Source of the DNA: Paracoccus sphaerophysae
GTDB taxonomy: Bacteria; Pseudomonadota; Alphaproteobacteria; Rhodobacterales; Rhodobacteraceae
Length of the DNA stretch: 64,000 nt
Direction of reading: 5' to 3'
Assembly: GCF_000763805.1 (NCBI RefSeq)
Contig: NZ_JRKS01000003.1
Coordinates: forward strand, 1-64,000
Shown here: piece after piece, positions 41,793 to 52,096 of the stretch
Layout of the letters: the number at the start of each line of letters is the position of its first letter
Numbering within the stretch: position 1 is the stretch's first letter
Position numbers and translations under genes: made by a program
The notes under the pieces: generated by a model
Database searches by the model: none
The model's input: the letters and a program-made list of their open reading frames with translations, nothing else
What the model was told of the DNA's origin: nothing

Positions 41793-43313
41793 TCAGTCGA
41801 TCAGCGGCAGCAGCGCATCCAGAGACTTCTTGGCGTCTCCATAGAACATCCGCGTGTTCTCCTTGTAGAACAGCGGGTTCTCGATGCCGGAATAGCCGGT
41901 GCCCTGGCCGCGCTTGCTGACGAAGACATGCTTGGCCTTCCAGACCTCCAGCACCGGCATGCCGGCGATGGGGCTGTTGGGATCTTCCTGCGCGGCCGGG
42001 TTCACGATGTCGTTCGAGCCGATGACGATCACCACGTCGGTGGACGGGAAATCGTCGTTGATCTCGTCCATTTCCATCACGATGTCATAGGGCACCTTGG
42101 CCTCGGCCAGCAGCACGTTCATGTGCCCCGGCAGGCGGCCGGCGACCGGGTGGATGGCAAAGCGCACCTCTTTCCCGGCCGCACGCAGCTTGCGGGTCAG
42201 TTCGCTGACCGACTGCTGCGCCTGGGCCACCGCCATGCCATAGCCGGGCACGATGATGACGCTGTCGGCTTCGTTCAGCGCGGCGGCCACGCCCTCGGCG
42301 TCGATTGCGACCTGTTCGCCCTCGATCTCCATCGCGGGCCCCGTCTCGCCGCCGAAGCCGCCGAGGATCACGCTGACGAACGACCGGTTCATCGCCCGGC
42401 ACATGATATAGGACAGGATCGCCCCCGAGGATCCGACCAGCGCCCCGGTCACGATCAGCAGGTCGTTGGACAGCGTAAAGCCGATCATCGCCGCGGCCCA
42501 GCCGGAATAGCTGTTCAGCATCGACACCACGACCGGCATGTCCGCCCCGCCGATCCCCATGATGAGATGCCAGCCGATGAAGCAGGCAATCAGCACCAGC
42601 AGCAGCAGCCACAGCATCGCCGGGCCGATCCCGGTAACATACAGGATGGTCAGCAGCAGCGAGGCGATCGCGGCGCCGAGGTTCAGCATGTGCCCGCCGG
42701 GCAGCTTCCTGGGCTTGCCGTCGATCTTGCCGGCCAGCTTGCCATAAGCCACGACCGACCCGGTGAAGGTCACCGCGCCGATGAAGACGCCCAGCGCGAC
42801 CTCGACCTTGAGCATGGCGATCTCGGCCGGGGTCTTGTGGGCCAGGACGGCCGCGAAGCCGTCGAAGATGTCGGTCACGCCGTTCAGCCGGGCGCGGATC
42901 ACGCGGCCCAGTTCGATCTGCGCGTTCAGGCCGATGAAGACGGCCGCGAGGCCGACCAGCGAATGCATCGCCGCGACCAGCTGCGGCATCTCGGTCATCT
43001 GCACGCGGGTCGCCAGCACATAGCCGACCGCGCCGCCGATGGCGATCATGACCAGCGACAGCCACCAGTTGCCGAGGCCCGGGCCGAACAGCGTGGCGAC
43101 AACGGCCAGCGCCATGCCGACGATGCCGTACCAGATCGCGCGCTTGGCGCTTTCCTGGCCCGACAGCCCGCCCAGCGACAGGATGAACAGCACCGCCGAG
43201 ACGACATAGGCGGCGGTGGTGAAGCCGAAGGCCGGCAGCGCGTCCATGACGCCGGGCCCGTGGGACACGACGGGCGCCAGCCCCGGTTCGGTGGTGATCA
43301 CAGTGGTTTCCAT
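41793..43313 (-). CDS. pntB: NAD(P) transhydrogenase, beta subunit
   Basis: Membrane subunit of the proton-translocating transhydrogenase that makes NADPH from NADH. The 506-residue product has about nine membrane helices in the first 300 residues (domain II), for example [17 protein letters not shown] and [20 protein letters not shown]. The NADP-binding domain III follows at the C-terminus, with [47 protein letters not shown] and [16 protein letters not shown]. It starts 15 bases after pntA on the same strand. Confidence 0.95.
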   Translation of the reverse strand: METTVITTEPGLAPVVSHGPGVMDALPAFGFTTAAYVVSAVLFILSLGGLSGQESAKRAIWYGIVGMALAVVATLFGPGLGNWWLSLVMIAIGGAVGYVLATRVQMTEMPQLVAAMHSLVGLAAVFIGLNAQIELGRVIRARLNGVTDIFDGFAAVLAHKTPAEIAMLKVEVALGVFIGAVTFTGSVVAYGKLAGKIDGKPRKLPGGHMLNLGAAIASLLLTILYVTGIGPAMLWLLLLVLIACFIGWHLIMGIGGADMPVVVSMLNSYSGWAAAMIGFTLSNDLLIVTGALVGSSGAILSYIMCRAMNRSFVSVILGGFGGETGPAMEIEGEQVAIDAEGVAAALNEADSVIIVPGYGMAVAQAQQSVSELTRKLRAAGKEVRFAIHPVAGRLPGHMNVLLAEAKVPYDIVMEMDEINDDFPSTDVVIVIGSNDIVNPAAQEDPNSPIAGMPVLEVWKAKHVFVSKRGQGTGYSGIENPLFYKENTRMFYGDAKKSLDALLPLID

Positions 43314-43328
43314 GCGGTCACACCCCTC

Positions 43329-44903
43329 TTACGACTTCTGGAACATGGCGAGCATCCGGCGCGTGACCAGGAAGCCGCCAAAGATGTTGACCGCGGTCAT
43401 CAGCACAGCCAGCGCGCCCAGGATCACCACCCAGGCCGAGCCCGACCCGATCTGCAGCAGCGCGCCCAGGATCACGATGGACGAGATCGCGTTGGTGATC
43501 GCCATCAGCGGCGTGTGCAGCGAATGGGCGACGTTCCAGATCACGCTGAAGCCGATGAAGCAGGCCAGCACGAAGACGATGAAATGCGACAGGAACGAGG
43601 CCGGAGCGAACAGCCCGATCAGCAGCATCAGCACCGCGCCGGCACCCAGCATGGTGATCTGGCTGCGGGTCTGGGCGCGGAAATCGGCCTGTTCCTTGGC
43701 GCGGCGTTCCTCGGGGGTCAGCTCCTTGGGCTTTTCCTTGGGCTTCTGCGCCGCGATCGCCTGCACCTTGGGCGGCGGCGGCGGCCAGGTGACGTCGCCA
43801 TCCTTGGTCACGGTCGCGCCGCGGATCACGTCGTCCTCCATGTTGTGCACGACCGTCCCGTCCTTGCCGGGGGTCAGATCGGCCAGCATGTGGCGGATGT
43901 TGTTGCCGTAAAGCTCGGACGCCTGCGCACCCATCCGCGACGGAAAGTCGGTATAGCCGATGATCGTGACGCCGTTCTCGGTCACGATCTTCTCGTCCGG
44001 CACGGTCAGGTCGCAGTTGCCGCCGCGTTCGGCGGCAAGGTCCACGATGACGCTGCCGGGCTTCATCGCCGCAACCATGTCCTCGGTCCACAGCTTGGGC
44101 GCGGGGCGGCCGGGGATCAGCGCCGTGGTGATGACGATGTCCATCTCCGGCGCCAGCTCGCGGAATTTCTTCAGCTGCGCCTCGCGGAACTCGGGCGACG
44201 AGGGTGCCGCATAGCCGCCGGTCGCCGCGCCGTCGGTCTGTTCCTCGGCAAAGTCGAGATAGACGAACTCGGCGCCCATCGATTCGATCTGCTCGGCGAC
44301 CTCGGGGCGGACGTCGAAGGCATAGACCTGCGCGCCCAGGCTGGTGGCCGCGCCGATGGCGGCCAGACCCGCGACGCCGGCGCCGACGATCAGCACCTTG
44401 GCCGGCGGCACCTTGCCCGCCGCGGTCACCTGCCCGGTGAAGAAGCGGCCGAAATTGTTCGCGGCCTCGATCACCGCGCGATAGCCGGCGATGTTGGCCA
44501 TCGAGGACAGCGCGTCCATCTTCTGCGCGCGGCTGATCCGCGGGACCATGTCCATCGCGATGGCGTTGACGCCCCGGGTCCGCGCCGCCTCGAGCAGCTC
44601 GGCGTTCTGGCCGGGATACAGGAACGAGATCAGCGTCTGCCCCTCGCGCATCTGCCCCATCTCGGCGTCCGAGGGCGGGCGCACCTTGGCGACGACATCC
44701 ACCGCCTCGATCAGCGCGGCGGCGTTGGGATGCACGGTGACGCCGGCGCGTTCATAGGCGGCGTCGGAAAAGCCCGACCGCGCGCCGGCGCCGGATTCGA
44801 CATGGACCTCGTGGCCCAGCTTCTGCAGGTGCCCGGCAGAGGACGGCGTGACCGCGACCCGCGCCTCACCGTCGAAACTTTCCTTCAGCGCGCCAATTCT
44901 CAC
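43329..44903 (-). CDS. pntA: NAD(P) transhydrogenase, alpha subunit (fused)
   Basis: Provides the NAD(H)-binding domain I and the first membrane helices of the transhydrogenase. The 524-residue product is the fused enterobacterial-type form. [38 protein letters not shown] and [17 protein letters not shown] belong to domain I. A charged linker (about 385-420) and four membrane helices follow. A GTG at 44903 with GAGAAGG five bases upstream is preferred to an ATG at 44918 that lacks a ribosome site. Downstream of a strong terminator, so pntAB has its own promoter. Confidence 0.94.
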   Translation of the reverse strand: MRIGALKESFDGEARVAVTPSSAGHLQKLGHEVHVESGAGARSGFSDAAYERAGVTVHPNAAALIEAVDVVAKVRPPSDAEMGQMREGQTLISFLYPGQNAELLEAARTRGVNAIAMDMVPRISRAQKMDALSSMANIAGYRAVIEAANNFGRFFTGQVTAAGKVPPAKVLIVGAGVAGLAAIGAATSLGAQVYAFDVRPEVAEQIESMGAEFVYLDFAEEQTDGAATGGYAAPSSPEFREAQLKKFRELAPEMDIVITTALIPGRPAPKLWTEDMVAAMKPGSVIVDLAAERGGNCDLTVPDEKIVTENGVTIIGYTDFPSRMGAQASELYGNNIRHMLADLTPGKDGTVVHNMEDDVIRGATVTKDGDVTWPPPPPKVQAIAAQKPKEKPKELTPEERRAKEQADFRAQTRSQITMLGAGAVLMLLIGLFAPASFLSHFIVFVLACFIGFSVIWNVAHSLHTPLMAITNAISSIVILGALLQIGSGSAWVVILGALAVLMTAVNIFGGFLVTRRMLAMFQKS

Positions 44904-45014
44904 CGGCCTTCTCCCCATGCTGAATGTGCCAAGGCCGCATTATCACCGCGCAACAATGTTTCACAAGCGGTGCGGCCGGGTTTTGCCGTTGTGCGAAATG
45001 TCCCGCCGCGACGG

Positions 45015-45048
45015 AAAAAAGCCGCCGCGCTAGAGGCGCGGCGGCTTT
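45015..45048 (-). terminator. Strong rho-independent terminator after the Thr/Ala-rich gene
   Basis: A perfect 10-bp stem, GCCGCCGCGC (45021-45030) and GCGCGGCGGC (45036-45045), has a five-base loop. On the minus strand it is followed by six T. It insulates pntA from the upstream gene. Confidence 0.88.
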
Positions 45049-45088
45049 CGATGCCGGCCCGCAAGGGGCCGGCGATTCTGTCACGACC

Positions 45089-45673
45089 TCAGTTCGAGGG
45101 GGCCGGGGTGGTGACCGGCGTGGTCGTGGTGGTGGTGGTCGCGGCGTCCGCAGCAGCGGCCGCGTCCGACGCGGCTTCGGCGGCGGTGTCGGCCGCAGCC
45201 TCGGCCGCAGCGCCCGTGGTCGCAGCGGCGTCCTGAGCGGCCTCGCCGGCGGTCTCCGCGGCTTCGCCAGCGGCGTCGGCCGCGGCATCAGCCGCAGCGG
45301 CGGGCGCCGTGGTCGTGGTGGCCGAATCGGTCGTCGTCGCCGCCGGTGCGGTGGTGGTGTCGGTGGTCGTCGTCGCCGGCGCGGTGGTGGTCGTCTCGCT
45401 GTCGGTCGTCGTGGTGGTCGCCGGCGCGGTCGTGGTGGTGGTGGTGGTGTCGGTCGTGACGACCTCGTCCTTGCCCATGAAGGTCGACAGCAGCCACCAG
45501 GCAAGCGCCAGCGCCAGCAGGATGCCGATGATCAGCGGCAGGGGCGAGGCCTTCTTCTCGACCGGTTCGACATAGGTCTCGGTCACCACCGTGGTGCGAC
45601 CGCTCGGGTCAACCGGGCGGTGCGGGTCGGTGGCGTCGGTGCGGCGCGGATCGTTCGGATCGTAGTTGGCCAT
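45089..45673 (-). CDS. Thr/Ala-rich single-pass membrane protein, unknown function
   Basis: A 194-residue protein: a charged N-terminus (ANYDPNDPRRTDATDP), one membrane helix at about residues 45-63 (LPLIIGILLALALAWWLL), then a low-complexity tail. The tail begins with poly-Thr blocks (repeats of TTTTAPATTTT and TTTDS types, about 75-125), continues as Ala/Glu/Asp-rich heptad-like sequence (AADAAGEAAETAGEAAQDAA) and ends TTTTTTTPVTTPAPSN. AAGGAGA lies six bases before the ATG. The tail is probably outside the membrane. No domain is recognised. Clear start, promoter-side gap and terminator argue that it is a real gene. Confidence 0.75.
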   Translation of the reverse strand: MANYDPNDPRRTDATDPHRPVDPSGRTTVVTETYVEPVEKKASPLPLIIGILLALALAWWLLSTFMGKDEVVTTDTTTTTTTAPATTTTTDSETTTTAPATTTTDTTTAPAATTTDSATTTTAPAAAADAAADAAGEAAETAGEAAQDAAATTGAAAEAAADTAAEAASDAAAAADAATTTTTTTPVTTPAPSN

Positions 45674-45834
45674 GATGGTCTCCTTGGAAGGTCTGAAACT
45701 GCCGGACCACCGACCAAGGGCCACCCGACATTCCGGGCGACCGGCCTTGGCTTGCGACCCGCCTATCCTGCGCTTAACACACGTCCAAAGCACAAGTTCC
45801 GCCGTCCAAACATTTTTCTCGCAGAGAGGCAAGC

Positions 45835-48405
45835 ATGGTCCGGACCCGTTTTCTGGCCGATTACCGGCCCTGGCCGTTCACGGTTCTCGAGACCCGGCTG
45901 GACGTCACCCTGTCACCGCGCGGCACCCGCGTGCGCTCGGCCCTGCGGCTGTCCCGCACCGGGCCGGGGGATCTCGTTCTGGACGGGGGCAAGGGGCTGC
46001 GCACCCGCGCAATCTCGATCGACGGCCGGACGCTGGACGAGGCCGATCTGTCCATCGGCGAGGAAACGCTGACCATCGGCGAAGCCTTGCTGCCGGACAG
46101 CGAGTTCACCTTTGCGGCCGATGTCGAGATCGACCCGCAGGACAACACGGCGCTGGAGGGGCTGTATCTGTCCGGCGGCATCTTCTGCACCCAGTGCGAG
46201 GCCGAGGGCTTTCGCCACATCACCTGGTATCCCGACCGCCCCGACGTGATGGCGCCCTTCCGCGTCACCATCCGGTCAGACCTGCCGGTGCTGCTGTCGA
46301 ACGGCAACCCGGTGGCCAGCGGCCCCGGCTTGGCCGAGTGGCATGACCCCTGGCCGAAGCCCGCCTATCTGTTCGCGCTTGTCGCGGGCGCCCTGCGGGC
46401 GGTCAGCGGCAGCTTCACCACCATGTCGGGGCGACAGGTGGCGCTGAACGTCTGGGTGCGGCCGGGGGACGAGGATCGCGCGGGATTCGCGCTGGACAGC
46501 CTCGTGCGGTCGATGCGCTGGGACGAACAGGTCTATGGGCGGGAATACGACCTGGACGTGTTCAACATCGTGGCCGTGGACGATTTCAACATGGGCGCGA
46601 TGGAAAACAAGGGGTTGAACATCTTCAACTCGAAACTCGTGCTGGCCTCGCCGGACACCGCGACCGACACTGACTATGAACGCATCGAGGCGGTGATCGC
46701 GCATGAGTATTTCCACAACTGGACCGGCAACCGCATCACCTGCCGCGACTGGTTCCAGCTGTGCCTCAAGGAAGGGCTGACGGTCTTCCGTGATCAGCAG
46801 TTCACCGGCGACATGCGCTCGGCGGCGGTCAAGCGGATCGAGGACGTGGTGACCCTGCGCGCCCGCCAGTTCCGCGAGGATGCCGGCCCGCTGGCGCATC
46901 CGCCTCGGCCCGACCGCTACGAGGAAATCAACAATTTCTACACCGCGACGGTCTATGAAAAGGGCGCCGAGGTCATCGGGATGCTCAAGCGGCTGGTGGG
47001 CGAGGACGGCTACAAGGCGGCGATGGACCTGTATTTCGACCGCCATGACGGGGACGCCGCGACGATCGAGGACTGGCTGAAGGTCTTCGAGGACGCCACC
47101 GGCCGCGACCTGACCCAGTTCAAGCGCTGGTATACCGACGCCGGCACCCCCCATGTGGTGATGACCGAGGACTGGGCCGCGACCGAGGCCGGCGGCACGC
47201 TGACCCTCACCCTCGCGCAATCCACCGCGCCGACGCCGGGCCAGCCCGACAAGCCGCCGCGGGTGATCCCGCTGGCCGTGGGGCTGATCGGGCCGAATGG
47301 CGACGAGGTGCGGCCGACCGAGATCCTGGAACTGACCGAGCCGCAGCAGAGCTGGCGGTTCGAGGGGCTGGGCGCGCGCCCGGTCGTCTCGGCCCATCGC
47401 GGCTTCTCCGCCCCCATCATGCTGCGCCGCACGCTGTCAGAGGCCGACCGCGCCCTGCTGCTCGCCCACGACACCGACCCCTTCGCGCGGTGGGAGGCCG
47501 GGCGCTCGCTGGGCCTCGACGCGCTGATCGCGCGCGCCACCGGCACGGCCGATGCCGGCGCGGCCTATATCGCCGCGATCGGCGATTTCCTGCGCGACGC
47601 CGCCGCCGATCCGGCCTTTGCCGCGCTGGTCCTGCGCCTGCCGCCCGAGGAAGAGGCCGCCTCGGTCATCGCCGACCGCGGCCTGACCCCCGACCCCGAC
47701 GCGATCCACGCCGCGCGTGAGGCGCTGGCCCACGATCTCGCCGCCGCCAACGAGGCGGCGCTGGCGGGGCTGTATGACGCGATGGTGGTCCCCGGACCCT
47801 ACGCGCCCGACGCCGGACCCGCCGGACGGCGGGCGCTGCGGCTGGACGCGCTGGCGCTGCTGACCCGGCTGGATGGCGGCGACCGGGCGGCGGCGCTGTG
47901 GGATTCGGCCTCGAACATGACCGAGAAGATGGGCGCGCTGGGCCAGCTGGTCCGCACCGGCCGCGCCGCCGGGGCGCTGTCGCAGATGGAGCAGCGGTTC
48001 CGCGACAACCGGCTGGTGATGGACAAGTTCTTCGGCGTCCAGCCGATGGCCGCGCCCCCCGCCGACGCCGTGGCGGTTGCCCGGCGGCTGGCGCAGCGCC
48101 CGGATTTCGACTGGAAGAACCCCAACCGCTTCCGCGCGCTGGTCGGGGGCCTGGGCGCCAACCACGCCGCGTTCCACGCCGCCGACGGGTCGGGGTACGA
48201 CTTCGTCGCCGACTGGCTGATCCGGCTGGACCCGGTCAATCCGCAGACAGCTGCCCGGATGTTTTCGCTGTTCGAAACCTGGCCGCGCTATGACGCGACT
48301 CGCCGCGCCCATGCCGTGGCCGCGCTGGACCGTATCGCCGCGCTGCCGGGGCTTTCGGGCAACACGGCCGAGATGGTCACGCGGATTCGCGCCGCGGGGA
48401 GCTGA
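45835..48405 (+). CDS. pepN: Aminopeptidase N (M1 family)
   Basis: Broad-specificity zinc aminopeptidase of 856 residues. The exopeptidase motif GAMEN (about residue 256) binds the substrate N-terminus. The zinc site HEYFHNWTGNRIT with downstream Glu in LKEGLTVFRDQQF is intact. The C-terminal half is the helical domain found in the bacterial PepN subgroup, ending GLSGNTAEMVTRIRAAGS. GAGAGG lies five bases upstream of the ATG. It probably acts in the cytosol, as no signal peptide is seen. A PlsC-type gene follows after 44 bases. Confidence 0.96.
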   Translation: MVRTRFLADYRPWPFTVLETRLDVTLSPRGTRVRSALRLSRTGPGDLVLDGGKGLRTRAISIDGRTLDEADLSIGEETLTIGEALLPDSEFTFAADVEIDPQDNTALEGLYLSGGIFCTQCEAEGFRHITWYPDRPDVMAPFRVTIRSDLPVLLSNGNPVASGPGLAEWHDPWPKPAYLFALVAGALRAVSGSFTTMSGRQVALNVWVRPGDEDRAGFALDSLVRSMRWDEQVYGREYDLDVFNIVAVDDFNMGAMENKGLNIFNSKLVLASPDTATDTDYERIEAVIAHEYFHNWTGNRITCRDWFQLCLKEGLTVFRDQQFTGDMRSAAVKRIEDVVTLRARQFREDAGPLAHPPRPDRYEEINNFYTATVYEKGAEVIGMLKRLVGEDGYKAAMDLYFDRHDGDAATIEDWLKVFEDATGRDLTQFKRWYTDAGTPHVVMTEDWAATEAGGTLTLTLAQSTAPTPGQPDKPPRVIPLAVGLIGPNGDEVRPTEILELTEPQQSWRFEGLGARPVVSAHRGFSAPIMLRRTLSEADRALLLAHDTDPFARWEAGRSLGLDALIARATGTADAGAAYIAAIGDFLRDAAADPAFAALVLRLPPEEEAASVIADRGLTPDPDAIHAAREALAHDLAAANEAALAGLYDAMVVPGPYAPDAGPAGRRALRLDALALLTRLDGGDRAAALWDSASNMTEKMGALGQLVRTGRAAGALSQMEQRFRDNRLVMDKFFGVQPMAAPPADAVAVARRLAQRPDFDWKNPNRFRALVGGLGANHAAFHAADGSGYDFVADWLIRLDPVNPQTAARMFSLFETWPRYDATRRAHAVAALDRIAALPGLSGNTAEMVTRIRAAGS

Positions 48406-48449
48406 GCCTCCCTTGCGGGCGTTGGTCTCAGCGGAAATAATGGGCCACG

Positions 48450-49400
48450 ATGAGCCAGTCGTCCAACTCACGCCCCGATACCGCCAGCCGGCTGCCGGCG
48501 CGGGTCGAGATGCAGCAGCGGCTGGACCCGCTGATCGCGGAACGCGCGCCGTGGCTGTATTCGGGCAAGCCCCACCACACGCTCGCCCGAGCGCTGATGA
48601 TGCGGCTGCTGCGCTATCCCCGCTCGATCGCGCTCGCATCGGAATTCCGCGACCTGCCGACCGAAGAGATCATGCGCCGCATCTCGGCGCTGATCGTGCG
48701 CGACATCCGGGTGGACGGGCTGGACAACATCCCCGCCACCGGCCCGGCGCTGATCGTGTCGAACCACCCGACCGGGATCGCTGACGGGATCGTGCTGCAC
48801 GCGGTCGTCTCGGCGGTCCGGGACGACCTGTTCATCTATGCCAACCACGACATGATCCGCGTCCTGCCGCAGACCGAGGAGCTGATCGCCCCGGTCGAAT
48901 GGCGGATGGAAAAGCGGTCCCACGCCAAGACCAAATACACGATGGACTATACCCGGCAGGCGCTGGGTCAGGGGCGGATCGGGCTGATCTTCCCCTCGGG
49001 GCGGCTGGCCAAGCGCCACGGGCTGACGCTGCACGAGCGGCCGTGGATGACCAGCGCGGCGATGATCGCGCGCAAGTTCGGCGTGCCGGTGATCCCGCTG
49101 CGCATCCGGGCCCGGAACTCGGCCCTGTTCTATCTGCTGGACGCGCTGCACCCGACGCTGCGCGACGTGACGCTGTTCAACGAGGTGCTGAACAAGGCCG
49201 GCCACACCTATCGCGTCACCATCGGCAGGCCGATCGACCCTGCCACCCTGCCCGCCCGGTCCGAGGACGGGATCGAGGCGCTGCGCCGCGCCGTGCTGGA
49301 CCTGCCCCCGCCCGGCCCCGATGCCGCGCATATGTCGCATCTGCGCGAGGCCCGCCGCCGCCGCCGCGGCATCCGGCGCCCGATGGGCGAAAAGCTCTAG
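48450..49400 (+). CDS. PlsC-type acyltransferase
   Basis: A 316-residue protein with a lysophospholipid-acyltransferase (LPLAT) fold. [10 protein letters not shown] at about residues 108-117 is the H-X5-D variant of the catalytic motif seen in the hemolysin/ornithine-lipid branch. [11 protein letters not shown] and [12 protein letters not shown] correspond to the substrate phosphate and block IV regions. The protein is fairly soluble with a basic C-terminus ([12 protein letters not shown]). The acyl acceptor is unknown; lyso-phosphatidate or a lyso-aminolipid are both possible. Its stop codon overlaps that of the convergent racemase-family gene in CTAG. Confidence 0.82.
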   Translation: MSQSSNSRPDTASRLPARVEMQQRLDPLIAERAPWLYSGKPHHTLARALMMRLLRYPRSIALASEFRDLPTEEIMRRISALIVRDIRVDGLDNIPATGPALIVSNHPTGIADGIVLHAVVSAVRDDLFIYANHDMIRVLPQTEELIAPVEWRMEKRSHAKTKYTMDYTRQALGQGRIGLIFPSGRLAKRHGLTLHERPWMTSAAMIARKFGVPVIPLRIRARNSALFYLLDALHPTLRDVTLFNEVLNKAGHTYRVTIGRPIDPATLPARSEDGIEALRRAVLDLPPPGPDAAHMSHLREARRRRRGIRRPMGEKL

Positions 49401-50425
49401 CGCGCGCCCCAGGTGTCGCTCAGGCGGTAGCCCTCGGGCCAGGGATCGTCGGGGTCCAGCATGTGCTGGTGGATGCCGGTGATCCAGCCCCGTCCCGAAA
49501 TCTCGGGGCGGATCGCCTTGGTGTCGCCGACCTTCGCGGGGCCGAGGATGCGACCCGAAAAGGTCGATCCGATCAGCGAGCGCACCGTCAGCACGTCCCC
49601 CTGATCCATCTGCCCGCGCGCCGCCAGCACTGCCATCCGCGCCGACAGCGCCGTGCCGGTGGGCGAGCGGTCCACCTTGCCCGGCCGGATCGCCACCGCC
49701 GCGGCGCTGGTCAGCTCGCGGCCCTGCCGGGCGACCGGCCCCGCGAACAGGCAGAACGAGAAATGCCGCCAGTCCGGGTTGGTCGGGTGGTGGAAGCCGA
49801 TCTGTTCGTCGGCGGCCTTGGTGATCCGCACCCCCAGCCGGGCGATCTCGTGCGCCTCGTCGGGGACCAGCGTGAATCCCAGCGCCGCCGCATCGACGAT
49901 GACGAAGCTGTCGCCGCCATAGGCCGTATCCACGGTGATCGTCCCCAGCCCCTCGACCTTCAGCGGGACTTCCAGCCGCGCGGCAAAGCTCGGCAGGTTC
50001 TCGACGAAGATGCGCTGCGCCTTGCCGTCGCGGCACTCGGCCCGCACCCGCACCAGCCCGCCCGGGGCCTCGAGCGTTAGCCGCGTCTCCGGCTCGGTCA
50101 TCGGAATGAGCCCCCCGTCCAGCAGCACCGTCGAGACGCAGATCGAGTTCGACCCCGACATCGGCGGCGTGTCCTCGGGCTCCATGATGATGAAGGCGGC
50201 GTCGGCCTCGGGGTGTTTCGGCGGCACCAGCAGGTTGACGTGGCGGAAGACGCCGCCGCGCGGTTCGTTGAGAACGAAGTTCCGCAGCCGGCTGTCCCGC
50301 GCGATCCAGCGCGACTGGTCCCAGATCGTCTCGCCCGGCGGCGGCAGGACGCCGCCGACGATCACGTCCCCGACCTCGCCCTCGGCATGGGCGGAGATCA
50401 CGTGGATGGTCTGGGTCGACCGCAT
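49397..50425 (-). CDS. Proline racemase-superfamily protein, probable trans-3-hydroxy-L-proline dehydratase
   Basis: A 342-residue cytosolic protein of the proline racemase fold. At the first catalytic position it reads MSGSNSIC where racemases have MCGHGTI, and at the second DRSPTGT where they have DRSPCGT. Both catalytic Cys positions are therefore Ser and Thr. In this superfamily Thr at the second site marks trans-3-hydroxyproline dehydratases, which form pyrroline-2-carboxylate. It is the last gene of the hydroxyproline cluster, 12 bases after the aconitase-X gene, next to a true two-Cys paralogue. Dehydratase is the best guess; the Ser at site one adds doubt. Confidence 0.78.
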   Translation of the reverse strand: MRSTQTIHVISAHAEGEVGDVIVGGVLPPPGETIWDQSRWIARDSRLRNFVLNEPRGGVFRHVNLLVPPKHPEADAAFIIMEPEDTPPMSGSNSICVSTVLLDGGLIPMTEPETRLTLEAPGGLVRVRAECRDGKAQRIFVENLPSFAARLEVPLKVEGLGTITVDTAYGGDSFVIVDAAALGFTLVPDEAHEIARLGVRITKAADEQIGFHHPTNPDWRHFSFCLFAGPVARQGRELTSAAAVAIRPGKVDRSPTGTALSARMAVLAARGQMDQGDVLTVRSLIGSTFSGRILGPAKVGDTKAIRPEISGRGWITGIHQHMLDPDDPWPEGYRLSDTWGAR

Positions 50426-50437
50426 CGGGGGTTCCTT

Positions 50438-52096
50438 TCAGCTGAGCCAGTCGGGCAGTGTCCGGGGCGCGCGGCCGCTGCGGGCGGCGCGGGCGCAGTC
50501 GGCGAGGCTGCCGAAGCGCAGCGCCCGTCCGGACAGGCCCGGCCCGTAATGGGCGTATTTGCCGGAATTGGTCATCACCGTCCGCGTCGCGGGCGGAAAC
50601 ACCGGCTCGGAGATCGAACACCAGCAGAGATCGGGGATCAGCTGTACCCCCGCCGCCTCAAGCCGCGCGGCGGTGCCGTCGCGGCGGATGGCGTCCAGTT
50701 CCCGGCGGCTGAGCGTCACGATGGTCGCGATGGCGACCGGCCCGCCCAGCAGGCCCGCCAGCGCCCGGCACTCGGCGGCCGAGGCGTGGGGGCTGCCGAT
50801 GGCGACCAGCTCCACCGCCTCGGGCCCGTCGTTCAGCGTCCGCCAGGCGGCGGCGAGATCGGCGGCGGTGATCCCCATCCGATCGGCGTCGGGCGCGACC
50901 TGATGCGCCTCGGGCGTCACCCCCTCGACATGCAGCATCGGCGCCGCCGAGGTGGTGCCGAAAGCCGCGCACAGCGCACGCAGGTCGTCGGCCGAAGCGC
51001 CCGCCACGCCGCGGATCAGCGGGATGCGGTCGGGCGCGCGTTCGCCCGCAAGCCACCCCAGCAGCGGCCAGAACGCATCGTCGGCGCCGGGGGGCTGGGA
51101 GACGTCGATGATCCGGCGGGCAGCACGGTTTTCATCCAGATAGACCCCGGTTTCCGGCGCACGGCCCGTCACTGCGATGCACAGATCCAGGAAATCCGGG
51201 TGCTTGGCGGTCCGCGCGCCCAGCACGCTGTTGGCATGGATCACGGCGTTCGATTCCGACCAGCCGATCACCTCGCCCCGGGCCGGAGGCTCGTGCTGAT
51301 AGGGCGCGCAGGTAAAGCTTGGCCGGCAGCCCATCTCGACATAGGCATCGGCGAGCCGCTGCGCCGGGCCGCCAAAGGACGGCGGCACGCCCTGCGCGCG
51401 CCAGCTCTCGTGATCGACCGAGATCGCGTTCGTGCTCGTCGGCACCCGCACCTGCGCCCCCAGGTCGGCCATGCGGCGGGCAAAGGTCAGGTTCGCGGGG
51501 CTGGCATAGATGCAGCCGTCGATATGGGCGCGGGTGACCGGGATCAGCCGCCGCGCCCCGTGCTGGGCGGCCATCGCGGCCAGGATGTCCATCGCCAGCG
51601 CCGCCGCTTCTCCGTTCCGGCCGTCCAGCATGGCGCGCTCGGTCTCGGTCAGCTCCAGCGCGGCCGCGTCGGGGGCGGTCAGCGGGATGGTGGCGCCGTC
51701 GGTCTCGATCCGGTCGGGGGTGATGCGGGCGTGGGTGGCCCGCGCCAGACGGGCGTGATCCGCGGCCGACAGCCGGATCACCGGCAGCGTCCGCCCGAAC
51801 ATTCGGCCCGCGATCAGCGCGCCCAGCGTCGCCACGTCCTCGGGATCGGAAAACACCAGCGCCGCCGGGGCGCGGCCGGACAGGGCCAGGTCCAGCACCA
51901 CGCCCGACCCGCTGCACGACCCCCGCGTGCCGGGCAGGACCAGCACCGTGCCCGTCAGGCATTGCCCTGCCAGCGCGTGGTGGACGTCGATCACCGTCCC
52001 CGTCGCCGGATCGACCCCGCCCCAGAAGCTGAGCGGCTCGTCCGCCGCCAGCACCGGCCCCTGGGCGCTGCCGGGCAGGACCAGGGTCGCGGTCAT
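50438..52096 (-). CDS. Fused aconitase X, probable cis-3-hydroxy-L-proline dehydratase
   Basis: A 552-residue protein combining the AcnX small swivel domain (residues 1-130; [17 protein letters not shown]) with the AcnX large domain (about 145-552). The large part has [53 protein letters not shown] and [13 protein letters not shown] with TNSGKYAHY, the Cys-containing cluster region. Fused AcnX proteins in hydroxyproline clusters are cis-3-hydroxyproline dehydratases by family knowledge. The start overlaps the epimerase stop as ATGA, so the two are translated together. Confidence 0.85.
   Translation of the reverse strand: MTATLVLPGSAQGPVLAADEPLSFWGGVDPATGTVIDVHHALAGQCLTGTVLVLPGTRGSCSGSGVVLDLALSGRAPAALVFSDPEDVATLGALIAGRMFGRTLPVIRLSAADHARLARATHARITPDRIETDGATIPLTAPDAAALELTETERAMLDGRNGEAAALAMDILAAMAAQHGARRLIPVTRAHIDGCIYASPANLTFARRMADLGAQVRVPTSTNAISVDHESWRAQGVPPSFGGPAQRLADAYVEMGCRPSFTCAPYQHEPPARGEVIGWSESNAVIHANSVLGARTAKHPDFLDLCIAVTGRAPETGVYLDENRAARRIIDVSQPPGADDAFWPLLGWLAGERAPDRIPLIRGVAGASADDLRALCAAFGTTSAAPMLHVEGVTPEAHQVAPDADRMGITAADLAAAWRTLNDGPEAVELVAIGSPHASAAECRALAGLLGGPVAIATIVTLSRRELDAIRRDGTAARLEAAGVQLIPDLCWCSISEPVFPPATRTVMTNSGKYAHYGPGLSGRALRFGSLADCARAARSGRAPRTLPDWLS

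Noticed and set aside
41928-45236. A plus-strand open frame of about 1,100 codons over pntB-pntA
   Set aside because: It is exactly antisense to two well-recognised genes and is His/Arg/Asp-rich with no domain. Long antisense frames are a by-product of high GC at third codon positions.
45309-45575. Val-rich plus-strand frame
   Set aside because: It is the complement of the Thr repeats of the membrane protein gene; its composition is a mirror of ACC/ACG codons.
45089-45673. Possible CRISPR or tandem repeat array
   Set aside because: Repeats are short imperfect codon runs in frame with a coding sequence, with no uniform repeat/spacer unit and no cas genes.
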